Assembly: GCA_023055425.1 (NCBI GenBank)
Contig: JALGPY010000005.1
Location: forward strand, 80,207,495 to 80,271,494
Length of the DNA: 64,000 nucleotides
Source: Linanthus parryae
Lineage: Eukaryota; Streptophyta; Magnoliopsida; Ericales; Polemoniaceae
Direction: 5' to 3'
Shown: positions 34,667-45,826 of the stretch, piece by piece
Layout of the letters: the number at the start of each line of letters is the position of its first letter
How positions within the stretch are numbered: position 1 is the first letter of the stretch
The notes under the pieces: model-generated
What the model was told of the DNA's origin: nothing
The model's database searches: none
What the model saw: the letters and a program-made list of their open reading frames with translations, nothing else
Translations under genes and position numbers: made by a program

Positions 34667-34671
34667 TGATC
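34667..34671. repeat. Target site duplication of A2, left copy
   Basis: tgatc, identical to 48150-48154. Confidence 0.92.
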
Positions 34672-35088
34672 TGATAACGCCCAATTAGGGGTTATCTTTT
34701 AGCCTGATTTCACGAGTATTTGTGTCGAAATTAGCGGTTTTTGCTGGAAAATGCCTTAGAATGCCCCGGGAATCTAGAACGAGACGTTTACTTGTACTTG
34801 CTGGATTTCTGCTTATTTCTGCTTATTTCTTGCTATATTTGGATATGATCGCGGGTTTTCGTTTGTGTTGCCTTTTCAGGAACAGGTTCGGGAGGTGCAT
34901 CGGGAAGCGTGCCGGGACCAAGCCGGGACCGTCTCGGGAAACGTGCACAAGACCGGGACATGACGGAAACACGGAAAAGCAGAAACACACCGAAGAGGCA
35001 AGCCGGGAGCATCAGGCAGAAGAGTGGGACCCAGGGGACCAGTCCTGGCCCACCAGAGGACCAAGTGGGCCCCACCTAGCCCACGGCC

Positions 35089-35212
35089 TGCGTATATACG
35101 CAGGCCCTGCGTATATACGCAGCACCTGCGTATATACGCAGGCAGTGGGGTGGTGGGGGGATCTTGGTTGGGCCCTGGTTGCGTATATACGCAACCCCTG
35201 CGTATATACGCA
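35089..35212. repeat. Palindrome array TGCGTATATACGCA in 5' LTR
   Basis: Five perfect copies of the 14-bp palindrome start at 35089, 35108, 35127, 35180 and 35199. Spacing is 19 bp within the triplet and within the pair. The first is embedded in a longer perfect palindrome of 22 bp (35085-35106), with GGCC extending both sides. Confidence 0.95.
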
Positions 35213-35219
35213 GCCAGTT

Positions 35220-35303
35220 TTGACTTTTGGTCAAAGACGGTTGACCGATGGCATATTCTGTAATTTCGAGCACAGGCGTTTTCGGGAAACAGCACTATTT
35301 AAA
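35220..35303 (+). promoter_or_regulatory. A2 promoter: W-boxes and TATA
   Basis: Three W-box cores: TTGACT 35220-35225, GGTCAA (TTGACC on the other strand) 35229-35234, and TTGACC 35241-35246, followed by tatttaaa at 35296-35303. TTGAC(C/T) is the known WRKY-factor site, and W-boxes control stress induction of some plant LTR promoters. The 3' LTR keeps two of the three. Confidence 0.55.
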
Positions 35304-35496
35304 GACTCGTCCAGACTCGTTTTGAAAGACACGGAGACACAGCACAATTCTCAGCACAACCGAAGGACAAGTCAGAGCATTCACGGAGAGCACGAAAGCG
35401 CGATTCGAGATTCGAAGACTTAGTTTGATTTCGTTCTCTCTCTTTATATTCAGAAACTGCGTTTTGTACTATGTCTAGTCGTAGCTAAACTTTTCA

Positions 35497-35519
35497 CCTA
35501 GGTTCTCGGTGAACCTAGG
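35497..35519 (+). other. Hairpin in A2 LTR
   Basis: cctaggttc, five-base loop tcggt, gaacctagg: a perfect 9-bp stem about 200 bp after the TATA box, hence in the transcript leader. It is conserved in the 3' LTR. Confidence 0.7.
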
Positions 35520-36287
35520 GTTTCGTACTCAGATTTTATGATTACTATGATTATGGATTCATGATGATTGTCTTAATTCAGCAAGTTGTATCTGTTATTC
35601 TGGTTTGATTATTATCGTATATGCATGATAGGATTGATCACCCAGGATTGCTATAGACCCGAGCTTGTAGGTGAAAACGTCAAGTTAGGGTTAGGAAGAA
35701 AAACCAGGATTTAGTACCTTACCCTGATAGACCGACCAGAGAAAGGGAGATAGGGCTAGCATCGAAAAACGTGAGACCAACTGTTAGAGAATTTGACCCG
35801 GGCCATTCGGACAGGTTAGAAACCCTAACAGGATTACACCGAGACTGCAGACTTAGGCAGCTTAACAAGAATCCGAAAGTCTGCAGGATCGGGATTACGT
35901 GTGGAATCTGAAAAGTCACTGCACAACTGGTACGTTGCACAGATATCGAAACTGCTGAGTGTTTTCATAATCAAACGTAAAACTGAAATCTGTAGAAACC
36001 CTAGGGGATCCTGGATCCTAGCCTTCATCTATTATCGTTACAACAAATTTAGCTTATTTCAGAAAACGTCACAAAAATATTTACGTCTACGTTTTTAAAT
36101 TCAGTTTTTAGTTTAGTCATTATAATCACAACCTACTCCTCCTGGTTACTACTCTTGGAAAACCGAAACTGACAACGTGAGTAAACCCATAATAGTCCTC
36201 GTGGGAACGATAATCTGAGTCTAATTGCACCCGGTACTACAAGATTCGTACACTTGCGATAGCACGTTAGTTTGCGCATCAAGTTTT

Positions 36288-36305
36288 TGGCGCCGTTGCC
36301 GGGGA
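36288..36305 (+). other. A2 primer-binding site (tRNA-Asp)
   Basis: tggcgccgttgccgggga, six bases after the LTR, complementary to the tRNA-Asp(GTC) 3' end. Confidence 0.94.
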
Positions 36306-36515
36306 CTTTTTAGGGTCTATTTAGTAGTCAGAATTAGTTTTCAGAGTTTTTATTTATTTTCAGTTTCGTTATTTTTCTTTTTATCTCACTGCGTTTTCGA
36401 ATCTGCGTTTTCAGGACTGTTTAGTTGATGCCCAGATTGCCTCGCGATTTGGTGACCACTCGACAACCCGGAAAAGCTGTATACCGAACAGAACCGCAGA
36501 AACCGAGAAAGCAGG

Positions 36516-39398
36516 ATGGCAACCAACGAGAGAGATCCACCCACGAACACCGAAGCTGGTGTACAGGAACGAGAGACACGTACCCCAGCCCAGATGGCGC
36601 GGTACATTGAGGAGCTTGTCACAGCGGGGCTTGCTGCCCGAAGCAACCAGAGAACATATAACCGATCTGGGAAGGCGTTGGTGGAAAATTTCGAAGTCCC
36701 CACCGGGGGGCATGAGCGAGCCATTGTGGTGCCCGAGATCACCGCAGAGCACTTTGACATCAAACCACCCACCATCCAGACGGTACAAACTCTCTGCCCG
36801 TTTCATGGCAGGGCCGACGAAGACCCGAACGATTTCATCGGGAAATTCGAAGATTACTGCAACAAGGTCAGATACAAGGGGGTAGAAGCAGAGGCACTCA
36901 TGTTGATCTTATTTCCGTACTGTCTTTATGGAATAGCCAAAGACTGGCTTGAATCCCGACCACCCCGATCCATCACCACATGGGAGGAGTGTGTCACGGA
37001 TTTTCTGGAAAAGTTCTATCCCGCCTCCCGGGTCATACAGTTACAGAGCGAGATACTGTCATTCAGACAGAAGATGGGGGAGACGGTAGTGGACGCATGG
37101 GACAGGCTCATGAGATTGGTCAAACAGTGCCCGAACCACGGTTTTGGAGACGCAAAAATCCTGCAGGTTTTCTACCATGCCCTAGACAGGGAGAACGCCG
37201 ACAGGATTGACAGAGAGGTCGGGGGTAACTTCTTGTATCACGTGGACAAAGAAGGTGCGTATGACCTGATGAAGCAGTTTGCCAAGCAGGACACCCGACT
37301 GTTTGACGATCGCAGGATGGCGGCCAGAGCCGAGCCTGCAGAAGATGACCGGATAGACAACCTGGCCAGGATCGTTCATGACTTGGTCACGAAAGTCTAC
37401 TCGGATAAGAAGACTGTTGCAGCAGTCGAGGAACCGGATCTGGACACGGCCATTGAGGAGATAAGGACTGAAGATACCAACTACGTACAGCAGCAGTGGG
37501 ACCCGAGCCGGTACCGACCGGGTACGAGAGACCATCCCGGGTTTCGGTACGGAAACCCAAACGCAGCAGTTTATGCACCGGGATTCCAGCACAGGCCACC
37601 AGCCCAGCAGGCTGCCCCGGCCCAGCAGGCTCAGTCAGTCCCATCAGCACAGCAGTACGACGCTCAGATGAAAGAGATCAAGTCCATGTTCCAGACTATG
37701 GAGTCCCGGTTCAAGCACATGGACACCTTGACGGCAGATATGCAGACAACCAAAACGTCACTGCGCGCTTTGGAAGTGCAGGTGGGGCAGTTAGCACAGC
37801 AGCTAACGGAGAGACAGCCAGGAAACCTACCCTCGAACACAGTAAATAATCCACGGGCTCAGATCAATGCTATCTCCACTCGGAGTGGATTGGCACTGCA
37901 GGATCCACCGTATCCCAGCCACGCGCGTGCAGAAAATTCGAAAGAAGTAGAACGCAACTTGTCGGGCCAGGATAACAGCACAGTCGATCGCCCCCAGCCG
38001 AAGGGCTCGGTTGAGCAGGATGCAGTGCAGAACGAGACAAGTGCAGAAACTGTACCCGTCTCCAAGGAGGTCCCGTACCCCTTGCGAACACGAAAGAGGG
38101 ATGACAGCAAGGACTACGCCAGGTTTCTCGAGATGTTCAAGCAGCTGCAGATTAACATACCTTTTGCTAAGGCTTTGGCTAAGATGCCCACTTACGCCAA
38201 ATTCCTCAAGGAAATCTTGTATGGGAGGAGGCGAATGAGCGATTTCGAGACCATAAACCTGACGGGAGAAGTGAGCAATTGTGTGAAGAATGGGCTACCG
38301 AGGAAGAGAAAGGACCCTGGCAGTTTCGTCATACCGGTCACCCTAGGTAACGCTTACACAGGAAAGGCTCTGTGTGACCTAGGAGCCAGCATCAACCTGA
38401 TGCCGCTGACGATTTTCAAAAGTTTGAAAGTCGGTGAACCCCGACCCACCAGAATCATGCTGCAGATGGCAGACAGGTCCGTAAAACAGGCCTACGGGGT
38501 TATCGAAGATATTCTGGTCAAGGTCGGCGAGCTTATTTTTTCGGCAGATTTCGTCATCCTGGACATGGAGGCAGGGGAGGTACCGCTCATACTTGGCAGG
38601 CCGTTTTTGGCCACAGGCGAAGCAATGATAAACTGTAAGAGCAGGGAGCTGACCATGCAGATTAACGAGGAAAAAGTAAAATTCAACGTTTTCAAAAATC
38701 TGCAATTGCCAAACTACTACGACCACGAGGACATCTTTGCTATCGATGTGGTGGACGAAGGCTGGGAAAACGAGGAGATGGACCAATTGTGGGAAGAGAT
38801 TGACAGCATGTACGGGGAAGAAAAAGAGAAGACTCGGTGCGAGCACGCCATGAGAGCCGAAGACTGGACCACTTTGCACCGGGACGAAGACGGCGGGCAA
38901 AAGATGATTCTGGTCCCGTCACTCAAGGAACCACCCGCACTGGAGCTGAAACCGCTCCTGAGCCATCTCAGGTATGCGTATATTGGTGAAAATAGTACTC
39001 TGCCCGTAATTGTTTCGTCTCGTTTATCTCAGGAACAGGAGCAGAAACTGCTGGAAGTATTGCGAGAGCATAAGGAAGCAATAGCATGGACGATTGCAGA
39101 TATCAAGGGGATCAGCCCCTCCTACTGCATGCACAAGATCCGAATTGAAGAAGGCAAGAAACCGGTGATTCAGCCCCAGCGGAGACTGAACCCGAACATG
39201 AAGGACGTTGTGCGAAAAGAGGTCATGAAGTGGCTGGAAGCGGGAATCATCTACCCCATATCAGACAGCCGTGGATCAGCCCAGTCCAGTGCGTGCCCAA
39301 GAAGGGGGGTATTACGGTGGTGCAGAATAACGATCAGGAGCAGATTGCGCAGCGCACCGTTACGGGCTGGCGGATCTGCATGGACTATCGGAGGCTAA
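36516..39398 (+). pseudogene. gag: A2 gag-protease and start of RT
   Basis: ATG at 36516. Gag (residues ~1-300) includes FHGRADEDPNDFIGKFEDYC, LFPYCLYGIAKDWLESRPPRSITTW and QKMGETVVDAWDRLMRLV. A glutamine/alanine/proline-rich linker follows (~330-390). The protease has CDLGASINLMP (D-x-G at 38376) and [25 protein letters not shown]. The RT N-terminus begins near 38930 (KPLLSHLRYAYIGENSTLPVI). The true frame is lost at about 39270 by a one-base deletion after YPISDS; the remaining ~40 codons to 39398 are out of frame. Confidence 0.9.
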
Positions 39399-40549
39399 AC
39401 GATGCAACACTAAAGGACCACTTCCCGCTGCCATTCATGGACCAGATGCTGGACCGGCTCGCCCATCACGCCTACTACTGTTTTCTGGACGGGTATTCCG
39501 GGTACAACCAGACTTGCATAGCCCCGGAGGATCAGGAAAAGACGACGTTTACCTGCCCGTACGGTACGTTCGCGTTTCGACGCATGCCGTTCTGGTTGTG
39601 TAATGCTCCGGCCACGTTCCAGAGATGTATGATGGCGATTTTTTCCGACATGATCGAGAAAAATCTGGAGGTCTTCATGGACGAATTTTCACTCTTCGGG
39701 GACAGTTTCGATGACTGCCTGTTCCATTTGGGCCAGGTTCTGATCCGATGCAAGAAGGCGAATTTGGTGCTCAATTGGGAAAAGTGTCATTTTATGGTCA
39801 CCGAGGGGATCGTGCTGGGTCACAGAATTTCCAGCAAGGGACTCGAGGTGGACAGGGCTAAGATCGAGGTGATAAAGCAGCTTCCATACCCGACGAACGT
39901 AAGGGCGATCAAAAGTTTTCTGAGACACGCAGGATTTTACCGAAGATTCATCAAGGACTTTTCCAAGATCACAAAGCCACTTTGCGCGTTACTCGGAAAA
40001 GACGTACCCTTTGATTTCGACGCAGCATGTCAGCAAGCTTTTGACCATTTGAAAGAGAAACTGACCACAGCCCCGGTTATAACCACGCCAGATTGGTCAC
40101 TCCCGTTTGAGCTAATGTGTGACGCCAGCGACTACGCAGTCGGGGCAGTTTTGGGCCAGCGAAAGGATAAGGTATGCCACGTCATTTATTATGCGAGCCG
40201 GGTACTCAACGATGCCCAGCTCAACTATGGCACGACAGAGAAGGAACTGCTGGCTGTGGTGTATGCACTGGACAAATTCAGGCCCTATTTGGTCGGGTCA
40301 AAAGTTATCGTTTTTACCGACCATAGTGCTCTGAAATACCTGCTGGACAAGAAGGACGGAAAACCGAGACTGTTGAGATGGGTACTACTGATGCAGGAAT
40401 TCGATGTGGAAATCCGGGACAAGAAGGGAGTTGAGAACGTGGTAGCGGATCACCTATCCAGACTTGAAAACGTGAAGGTGGACCCGGTGCCGATCAAGGA
40501 AAACTTCCCGGACGAGCACATCATGGCAGTCAAAATCGGGAGACCGTGA
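39273..40549 (+). pseudogene. pol: A2 reverse transcriptase-RNase H
   Basis: Continues the polyprotein in the shifted frame: [49 protein letters not shown]. The usual catalytic FMDD is FMDE here (GAC GAA at 39680-39685), so one metal-binding Asp is lost. RNase H follows with [28 protein letters not shown] and [10 protein letters not shown], and the HLSRLE linker. The frame ends at a TGA at 40547-40549 in a position where A3 has tryptophan. Confidence 0.9.
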
Positions 40550-41833
40550 AACTATGCAATAGCCAACTATTTGGTAACTGGTACGCTTCCCGAGGATCTC
40601 ACCCCGTCGCAGCGGAAAATGTTCATTGCCGAAAGTCGACAGTATTTCTGGGACGACCCGTACTTGTTCAAACAAGGGGCCGACAACATCCTGAGAAGGT
40701 GTATCCCAACCCACGAGGCCTGGAACGTTATCCGACACTGCCACTCATCACAGTGTGGGGGTCATTTTGGGGGAACGCGAACAGCGCATAAAATACTGCA
40801 GTCCGGGTTTTTCTGGCCGACAATATTCAAAGACTGTCACGACTATGTGCAGGGATGCGATAGGTGCCAGAGGACAGGAAACACGTCACACCGGGACGAG
40901 ATGCCGATGACAGTGTGGCAGGAGGTAGAGCCATTCGATGTATGGGGGATTGACTTCATGGGTCCGTTCCCGTCTTCGATGGGGAATCTTTACATTCTGC
41001 TGGCAGTAGATTATGTGACAAAGTTGATCGAGGCGATCGCGTGTCAGAAAAACGATGCAGCTACCGTTGAGCGTTTTCTGAAACGCAACGTTTTCACTCG
41101 TTTCGGGACTCCCAGGGCAATGATCAGCGACGAGGGCTCTCACTTCATCAATCGAGTTTTTGCGAAAGTTCTGAAACAGTACGGCGTGTCAGTTCATAAA
41201 GTCTCGTTACCTTATCATCCGCAGACGAACGGGCAAGCCGAGGTGTCGAATCGAGAGATCAAGAGCATACTCGAGAAAACAGTGAATCTCGGCCGAAAGG
41301 ATTGGTCCGTCAGACTAGACGATGCGCTTTGGGCCTACAGGACAGCTTTCAAAACACCGCTGGGAATGTCACCGTACCAGCTCGTTTTTGGGAAAGCGTG
41401 CCACTTACCGGTGGAACTGGAGCACAAGGCGTATTGGGCCATCAAACTGCTGAACTTGGACCAGAATCTAGCAGGAGATAAGAGGAAGATGGCACTGCTG
41501 GAATTGGAGGAATTCCGCAGAACGGCTTTCGAGAGCGCCAAAATTTACAAAGAGAAGACAAAGAAGTGGCATGATAACCGTATCACGCCAAAGCAGTTTA
41601 ACGAAGGCGACAAAGTGCTTCTGTACAATACCCAGATGCGGTTCTTTCCGGGGAAGCTGAGGTCTCGTTGGTCGGGACCGTTCATCATCAAGCAGATTTT
41701 TGCCTGGGGGGCATTCGAGCTGGAAAATCCAAAAGACAACTCCAGTTTCAGGGTGAACGGGAACCGGATCAAGCCGTATCTCGAGACCGCCGAAGTCGTC
41801 AAAATAGACCCGGTCTATTTTGATGACCCGTGA
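40550..41833 (+). pseudogene. pol: A2 integrase, open but separated by a nonsense codon
   Basis: Same frame as the RT, open for 427 codons after the TGA. HHCC zinc domain: [11 protein letters not shown] ... [12 protein letters not shown] core: [39 protein letters not shown]. The C-terminal domain ([31 protein letters not shown]) has the usual [10 protein letters not shown] motif and no chromodomain. It stops at 41833 and is followed directly by the gaggtaacaaggtcgggccgt block shared with A1. Confidence 0.92.
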
Positions 41834-42867
41834 GAGGTAACAAGGTCGGGCCGTCGACCGTAAATCACAAGGCGCTGTTTGGGAGGCAACCCAAAAGTTA
41901 TCGTTTATTTATTTAGTTTTGTTAGTAATTACGTTATTATAACAGTTCTGAATTTTCGAGAGAGGCGAGATGAGCCGGTTTTTGACTTTGAATTTGAAAG
42001 TGTGCAGAGATAGAATCATCCAAAACAGCCAAGATCAGGAAAGCAGGGGGAGAGAGAAACTTTGAAAAAAAAAAAAAAAAATCCATTTTTGCCCTCGGGC
42101 TGCGTATATACGCAGCCCCTGCGTATATACGCAACCCGTGGGGCAAAAAGGGCAATTTTTTTTCTTTTTTTGATTGTTTTCTGGTTGGGTATATACGCAG
42201 TACTGCGTATATACGTAAACAGGAAAGAAAAGAAAAAAAAATCGAAATCTTTTCAAAACCCCGGGGGTATTTTGGTCATTTCGACCAAATTAGGTTATAG
42301 CACAAGGGGGGGGGGGACGGGTTAGCCATTGTTGGCACCTCCCTTTCTCTCTCTACCTCCATTTCCTCTCACTTGAACAACAAAGATTTTGCCTCGGACC
42401 TCCGAATCAAAATCCGGGCACATTTCTGGAATCCCCTCGTCGCAAGGAGCAAGATTCATCCATCAAAATCCGGAAACAAGCGAAAATCGAGAGGGCAAGT
42501 TCCATCAAAAAGTGAGGTGTTCTTGAGGAAAAGTGAAGATTAGAAGGTGTTAGAGCAAGAACTAGCAAAAACCGAAGAAGGGAACGTGAACGAGGAGATC
42601 GAGGGCTTCGATTTGGTGGGCTCGGAATTCAATTCCGGGCAGTTGACTTTTCCGGCGACTTTTCCGGCGACCACCGGCGGTTTTCCGGCGACTTTCCGGG
42701 CAGAATCTCCGGTCTTCACCCCTGTTTAGGGAAGGTCGAAAATCTCATCCCTCGCTTTATTTTCCGTTTTGGCACGGCCCGTAGCCGGGCCCATTATTTT
42801 CGGTAATTTTGCATTTGGAGCGGCACTTACCGTGTGGACCTCTGGTAGAGCTTAGGAGGACTATCTA
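41834..42867 (+). other. A2 spacer between pol and extra ORF
   Basis: Non-coding. It contains four palindromes (42101-42217), an inverted repeat ttggtc-atttc-gaccaa near 42273-42289, an oligo-G run, and CT-rich stretches (42340-42375) resembling a plant leader. It may act as an internal promoter or carry a splice acceptor for the extra ORF. Confidence 0.5.
42101..42217. repeat. Internal palindromes upstream of the A2 extra ORF
   Basis: Perfect copies at 42101-42114 and 42120-42133 (19-bp spacing). One-mismatch copies lie at 42186-42199 (tgGgtatatacgca) and 42204-42217 (tgcgtatatacgTa). The flank ctggttg before 42186 is also seen before the LTR copy at 35180, suggesting duplication of an LTR module. 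Confidence 0.93.
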
Positions 42868-44761
42868 TTGAGACACACTATTTTGTGCACGTTTCACGTT
42901 TTTGCTTCGTTTCCCGAGTCGGCACGTTTTTCGAGATTTTGGTCTGTTCTGGAGTTTCATGTGCCCATCTTAGACCATAACCGAGATGACATCCCTACGG
43001 ACTATGAGGCGTCTGAGCTTACCCCTTTGCTGTTTGACAGTTTTAGGTTCGTAAACCATCATGCCCAACATTACTTTATGAACGGGACCAAAATGAGTCA
43101 TAGCATTCCCATAGACTACCAGTTTGAGGTCGACCATACTTACATGCCGCCAGAGATGGCCGCTTATGCGAGTCGACCGGACATTTTTGGGACGTCCCTA
43201 GCGGGGTTTCCGAACTTGTCCGATACTGACTTGGTGCGTGAGTTCTACGCGAACCTCATGCACAAGGGGGAGGGGCAAGCCAATGGGGATGTCCGTTGGG
43301 TCTATATGCGGCGTACGTTTATATTGCTCACGGCCAATACTATCCGCCAAGCGTATCAGATTCCGATGCGCCATATCTCGTGCGCATATGCTGCGTGTGC
43401 AGATTACCCGCCAAACGATGCTGAGCTTTTGCAGGTTGTGACTGGGGGGCACCCGGGTGCCCATTTCGAGAGAGAGGGGCCAGGCGCGATAGGCAAGAAA
43501 TTGCATTCTCGTTTTATTGCCGGCCCGCCACGGTGGTGGGCCGAGTGGGTAGTAAACAGGGTTGTAGGTATTAAACACTTCACCTACCTTGACTTCGAGT
43601 ACGTACTCTTAGTCTATTGCCTTGTGCTGGGACGAGATGTTGACATTCCTCGTCGGATTTGGGTGTATATGATGGAGCGGAACTGTTCCGGTAGCAAGAA
43701 GGGATTGGGGTACGCCAACCTCATTGCCAAACTGGCGCGGGAGTACGAGGTTCCGATGGATGATTTAGAGGGTGACCTAGAGCCTCCTTTGCTACGGCCT
43801 TATAGGAAGCTTATTACTCGCCACCCGGGCCCACCACCACCGGTCGTTGACCTCGATGAGGATGACGATTTTATGGAGGAGGACCCGGCTCCTGCACCTG
43901 CCCCTGCCCCTAGGAGGCGTTCGACTCAGGAGCGACCAGTCAGTCGCCAGGCACCGGCCGGACTTCGGCGATGCCGTACCACTCGAGAGTGAGCGTCCCG
44001 AGTCGAGTAGGCAGGGGACTGAGAGGAATGCCCAGCCTCAGCCTGCCCATCAGAGAGAGCACCCGGCCCCACGGGCCAACCCGACCCCACGAGCTAGACC
44101 GGCCCCGCCCCGTAGACTGCCCCGCGTGGATGAGAGATTTGAGGGCTGTCGGGGTGGACGCAAGTCCATAGGAGAGAAGGTGTTAGAGGGAGTGGGCAAG
44201 ATCTGGAGAGCGGTGACGCATATCCGCCGGACTCAGCGGAAGGTCACCAAGGACACCCAGGCTGCCTTAGCTAGTATTAGAGAGGAGCAGCGGGATGCGG
44301 CTCGGCACGCAGGCCGAGACCCGCCACTTCCGCTGTATTTTCCACCCACCTACTCCAGCAGCTTTACTGAGGGATGGTCGGATGACGGGGACTCTAGCGA
44401 GTGCCCGTCCGTTCCGCCACCCCCGACCCAGCCACCACCACCGACTCAGCCATCACCGCCACCTGCCAGACAGGAGAGACGGCAGCCTGGGACACGATCC
44501 CGGCAGCCTACGGGTCGTCAGACTGGGACCCGTACCCGGCAGACTGGGGCCCGTTCTCAGCAGCCTTCCAGTGGTAGGACGACTTTGCGGTCCCAGCCAC
44601 CTAGCAGTTGGACTGGGTCCGAGTCGCAGTCCTCGGATTACAGGCCCCGTACACGGGCACGTCAGCCGGTATTTAGGACTGATTCAGAGAGCAGCTCGCC
44701 GGGTAGCATATCCGGTACGTCCGAGACCGGGTCTGACCCGACATTTTTTCCGGACGAGTGA
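42868..44761 (+). pseudogene. A2 extra 3' ORF (putative plant transposon protein type)
   Basis: The frame opens after a TAG near 42853; the first in-frame ATG is 43078 (MNGTKMSHS), but the preceding residues look coding, so a spliced or other start is possible. The N-terminal ~330 residues hold the conserved module: LVREFYANLMHKGEG, RRTFILLTANTIRQAYQIP, FEYVLLVYCLVLGRDVDIP, GYANLIAKLAREYEVP. A frameshift at about 43960 leads into the second frame (to 44761): a basic region with a helical segment (GEKVLEGVGKIWRAVTHI) and a long proline/serine/arginine-rich tail (PPPPTQPPPPTQ). Athila elements often have an env-like ORF in this position, but no signal peptide or clear transmembrane helix is visible. 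Confidence 0.75.
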
Positions 44762-44990
44762 GTGCCATGAGGGCATGCCACCTCTTAGTGGGGGGGGGGG
44801 GGTGGTAGTCGTGTCTGCATTAACCCGGTCTGCACGTTTTTTCGTATTTATTTTTATTTTTATTTTTATTTTTGAGTCTGCATATTTTCTTTATTTGAGT
44901 CAACCCACCATAATCATCCTGGCCATGCATTGTATATATTAAAAAAAAAAAACAAAAATGAAAAATTTAAAAATTTTTTATGCTGGTGGT

Positions 44991-45023
44991 TGGGTATATA
45001 CGCAGGACCTGCGTATATACGCA
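44991..45023. repeat. Palindrome pair downstream of the A2 extra ORF
   Basis: tgGgtatatacgca 44991-45004 (one mismatch) and a perfect TGCGTATATACGCA 45010-45023, 19 bp apart, preceded by ggtggttg as at other sites. Confidence 0.93.
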
Positions 45024-45826
45024 AACAGCGAGTATAAATTATTTTTCAAAAAAAAATGTTTAAAATCAGAAAATTTTGAGAAAGGGCAATCGAGATAACG
45101 AAAACAGTGAAGAAATTGAGTTTGAATCCTTTGAAAGAAAAGAAAACTTGCACCGAGGTATAGTAGATAGGTGAGAGCCAGTGACCTTTGGAATCCGCAA
45201 GTAGTTATCAACTGAGCGAAAAATCCGACTAGTTGCTACACCACCGTCACATAGGTAGTCGACAACCCGCCCACGGGCGCCGTCACGGTCATCGCATTTT
45301 TCGGTGGAGTGACTGGCTATCAAGGGACCTCACGTCCTTTTTCTTACCCCTAGGTCCTATTCTACGTGTTATGACGGAGGGAGTGAGTAGGGACAGGTTT
45401 TAGATAGGGGAGCTTCATGAGTTATCAGTTTTGGACAGTTTCGATTTTGACACGTTTTTCGAGGGAAGGACAGGGTGAGTGAGAGGCAACAGTGCATTAA
45501 TTTGCGGAGGTGGATCACTTCACTACATAGTGGCCACAGGAGGAGTTAGTCGCGTGCGAGCATCCTTTCGCACAAAACGGGGTTCCGGGGGGTTGCAGGG
45601 TCAATTGGTGGTTGTGCCGTTTTTCTACATCTTTGCTGAGTAGGAGGTTCGGTGGGACTGCACAGTATTATCTCGACTACAGGATCAGCGCTTCAGGATT
45701 AGTGTGGGGGTATTTCACATGAGGACATTTTACGTACCCCACGACAGAGATTTATTTTCACTCACTCAGCTTTAGTCAGTTTAGTATTGTTGATATTCGT
45801 GTACGTGTGCATATATAGTGTGTTAA

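Larger units (their letters stand above)
34115..34671 (-). repeat. C1 3' LTR, distal part
   Basis: Outer LTR end: on the minus strand it finishes AAAACCCTACA at 34115. It contains the TATA box and the presumed R-U5 region. It is continuous with 48155 onwards once A2 and one tgatc copy are ignored, giving an LTR of about 1.43 kb. Confidence 0.75.
34672..36281 (+). repeat. A2 5' LTR
   Basis: 1610 bp, TGATAACGCC...GCGCATCA. The U3 carries five palindromes, three W-boxes and a TATA box. The R-U5 portion has a 9-bp hairpin at 35497-35519. Confidence 0.93.

Noticed and set aside
35089..35212. CRISPR-like array of regularly spaced short repeats
   Set aside because: The spacing is 5 bp between 14-bp palindromes, there are no spacers or cas genes, and the genome is a plant retrotransposon.
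35012..35295. Several overlapping ORFs on both strands with repeated RIYAGPAYIR / CVYTQ motifs
   Set aside because: They are translations of the TGCGTATATACGCA palindrome, which is open in all frames. Equivalent ORFs appear wherever the palindrome occurs (42035-42325, 46929-47291).
36288..36305. tRNA gene fragments at the three tggcgccgttgcc sites
   Set aside because: Only the 18 bases complementary to the tRNA-Asp 3' end are present next to LTR ends; these are primer-binding sites.
39240..39400. Alternative C-terminus of the A2 gag-protease frame (39270-39398)
   Set aside because: It is the RT coding sequence read in the wrong frame after a one-base deletion; the RT motifs continue in the other frame.
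42868..44761. Envelope gene making A2 a plant endogenous retrovirus
   Set aside because: No signal peptide, clear membrane helix or fusion-peptide-like segment is visible. The module resembles a plant transposon protein family, so env-like is only a positional label.
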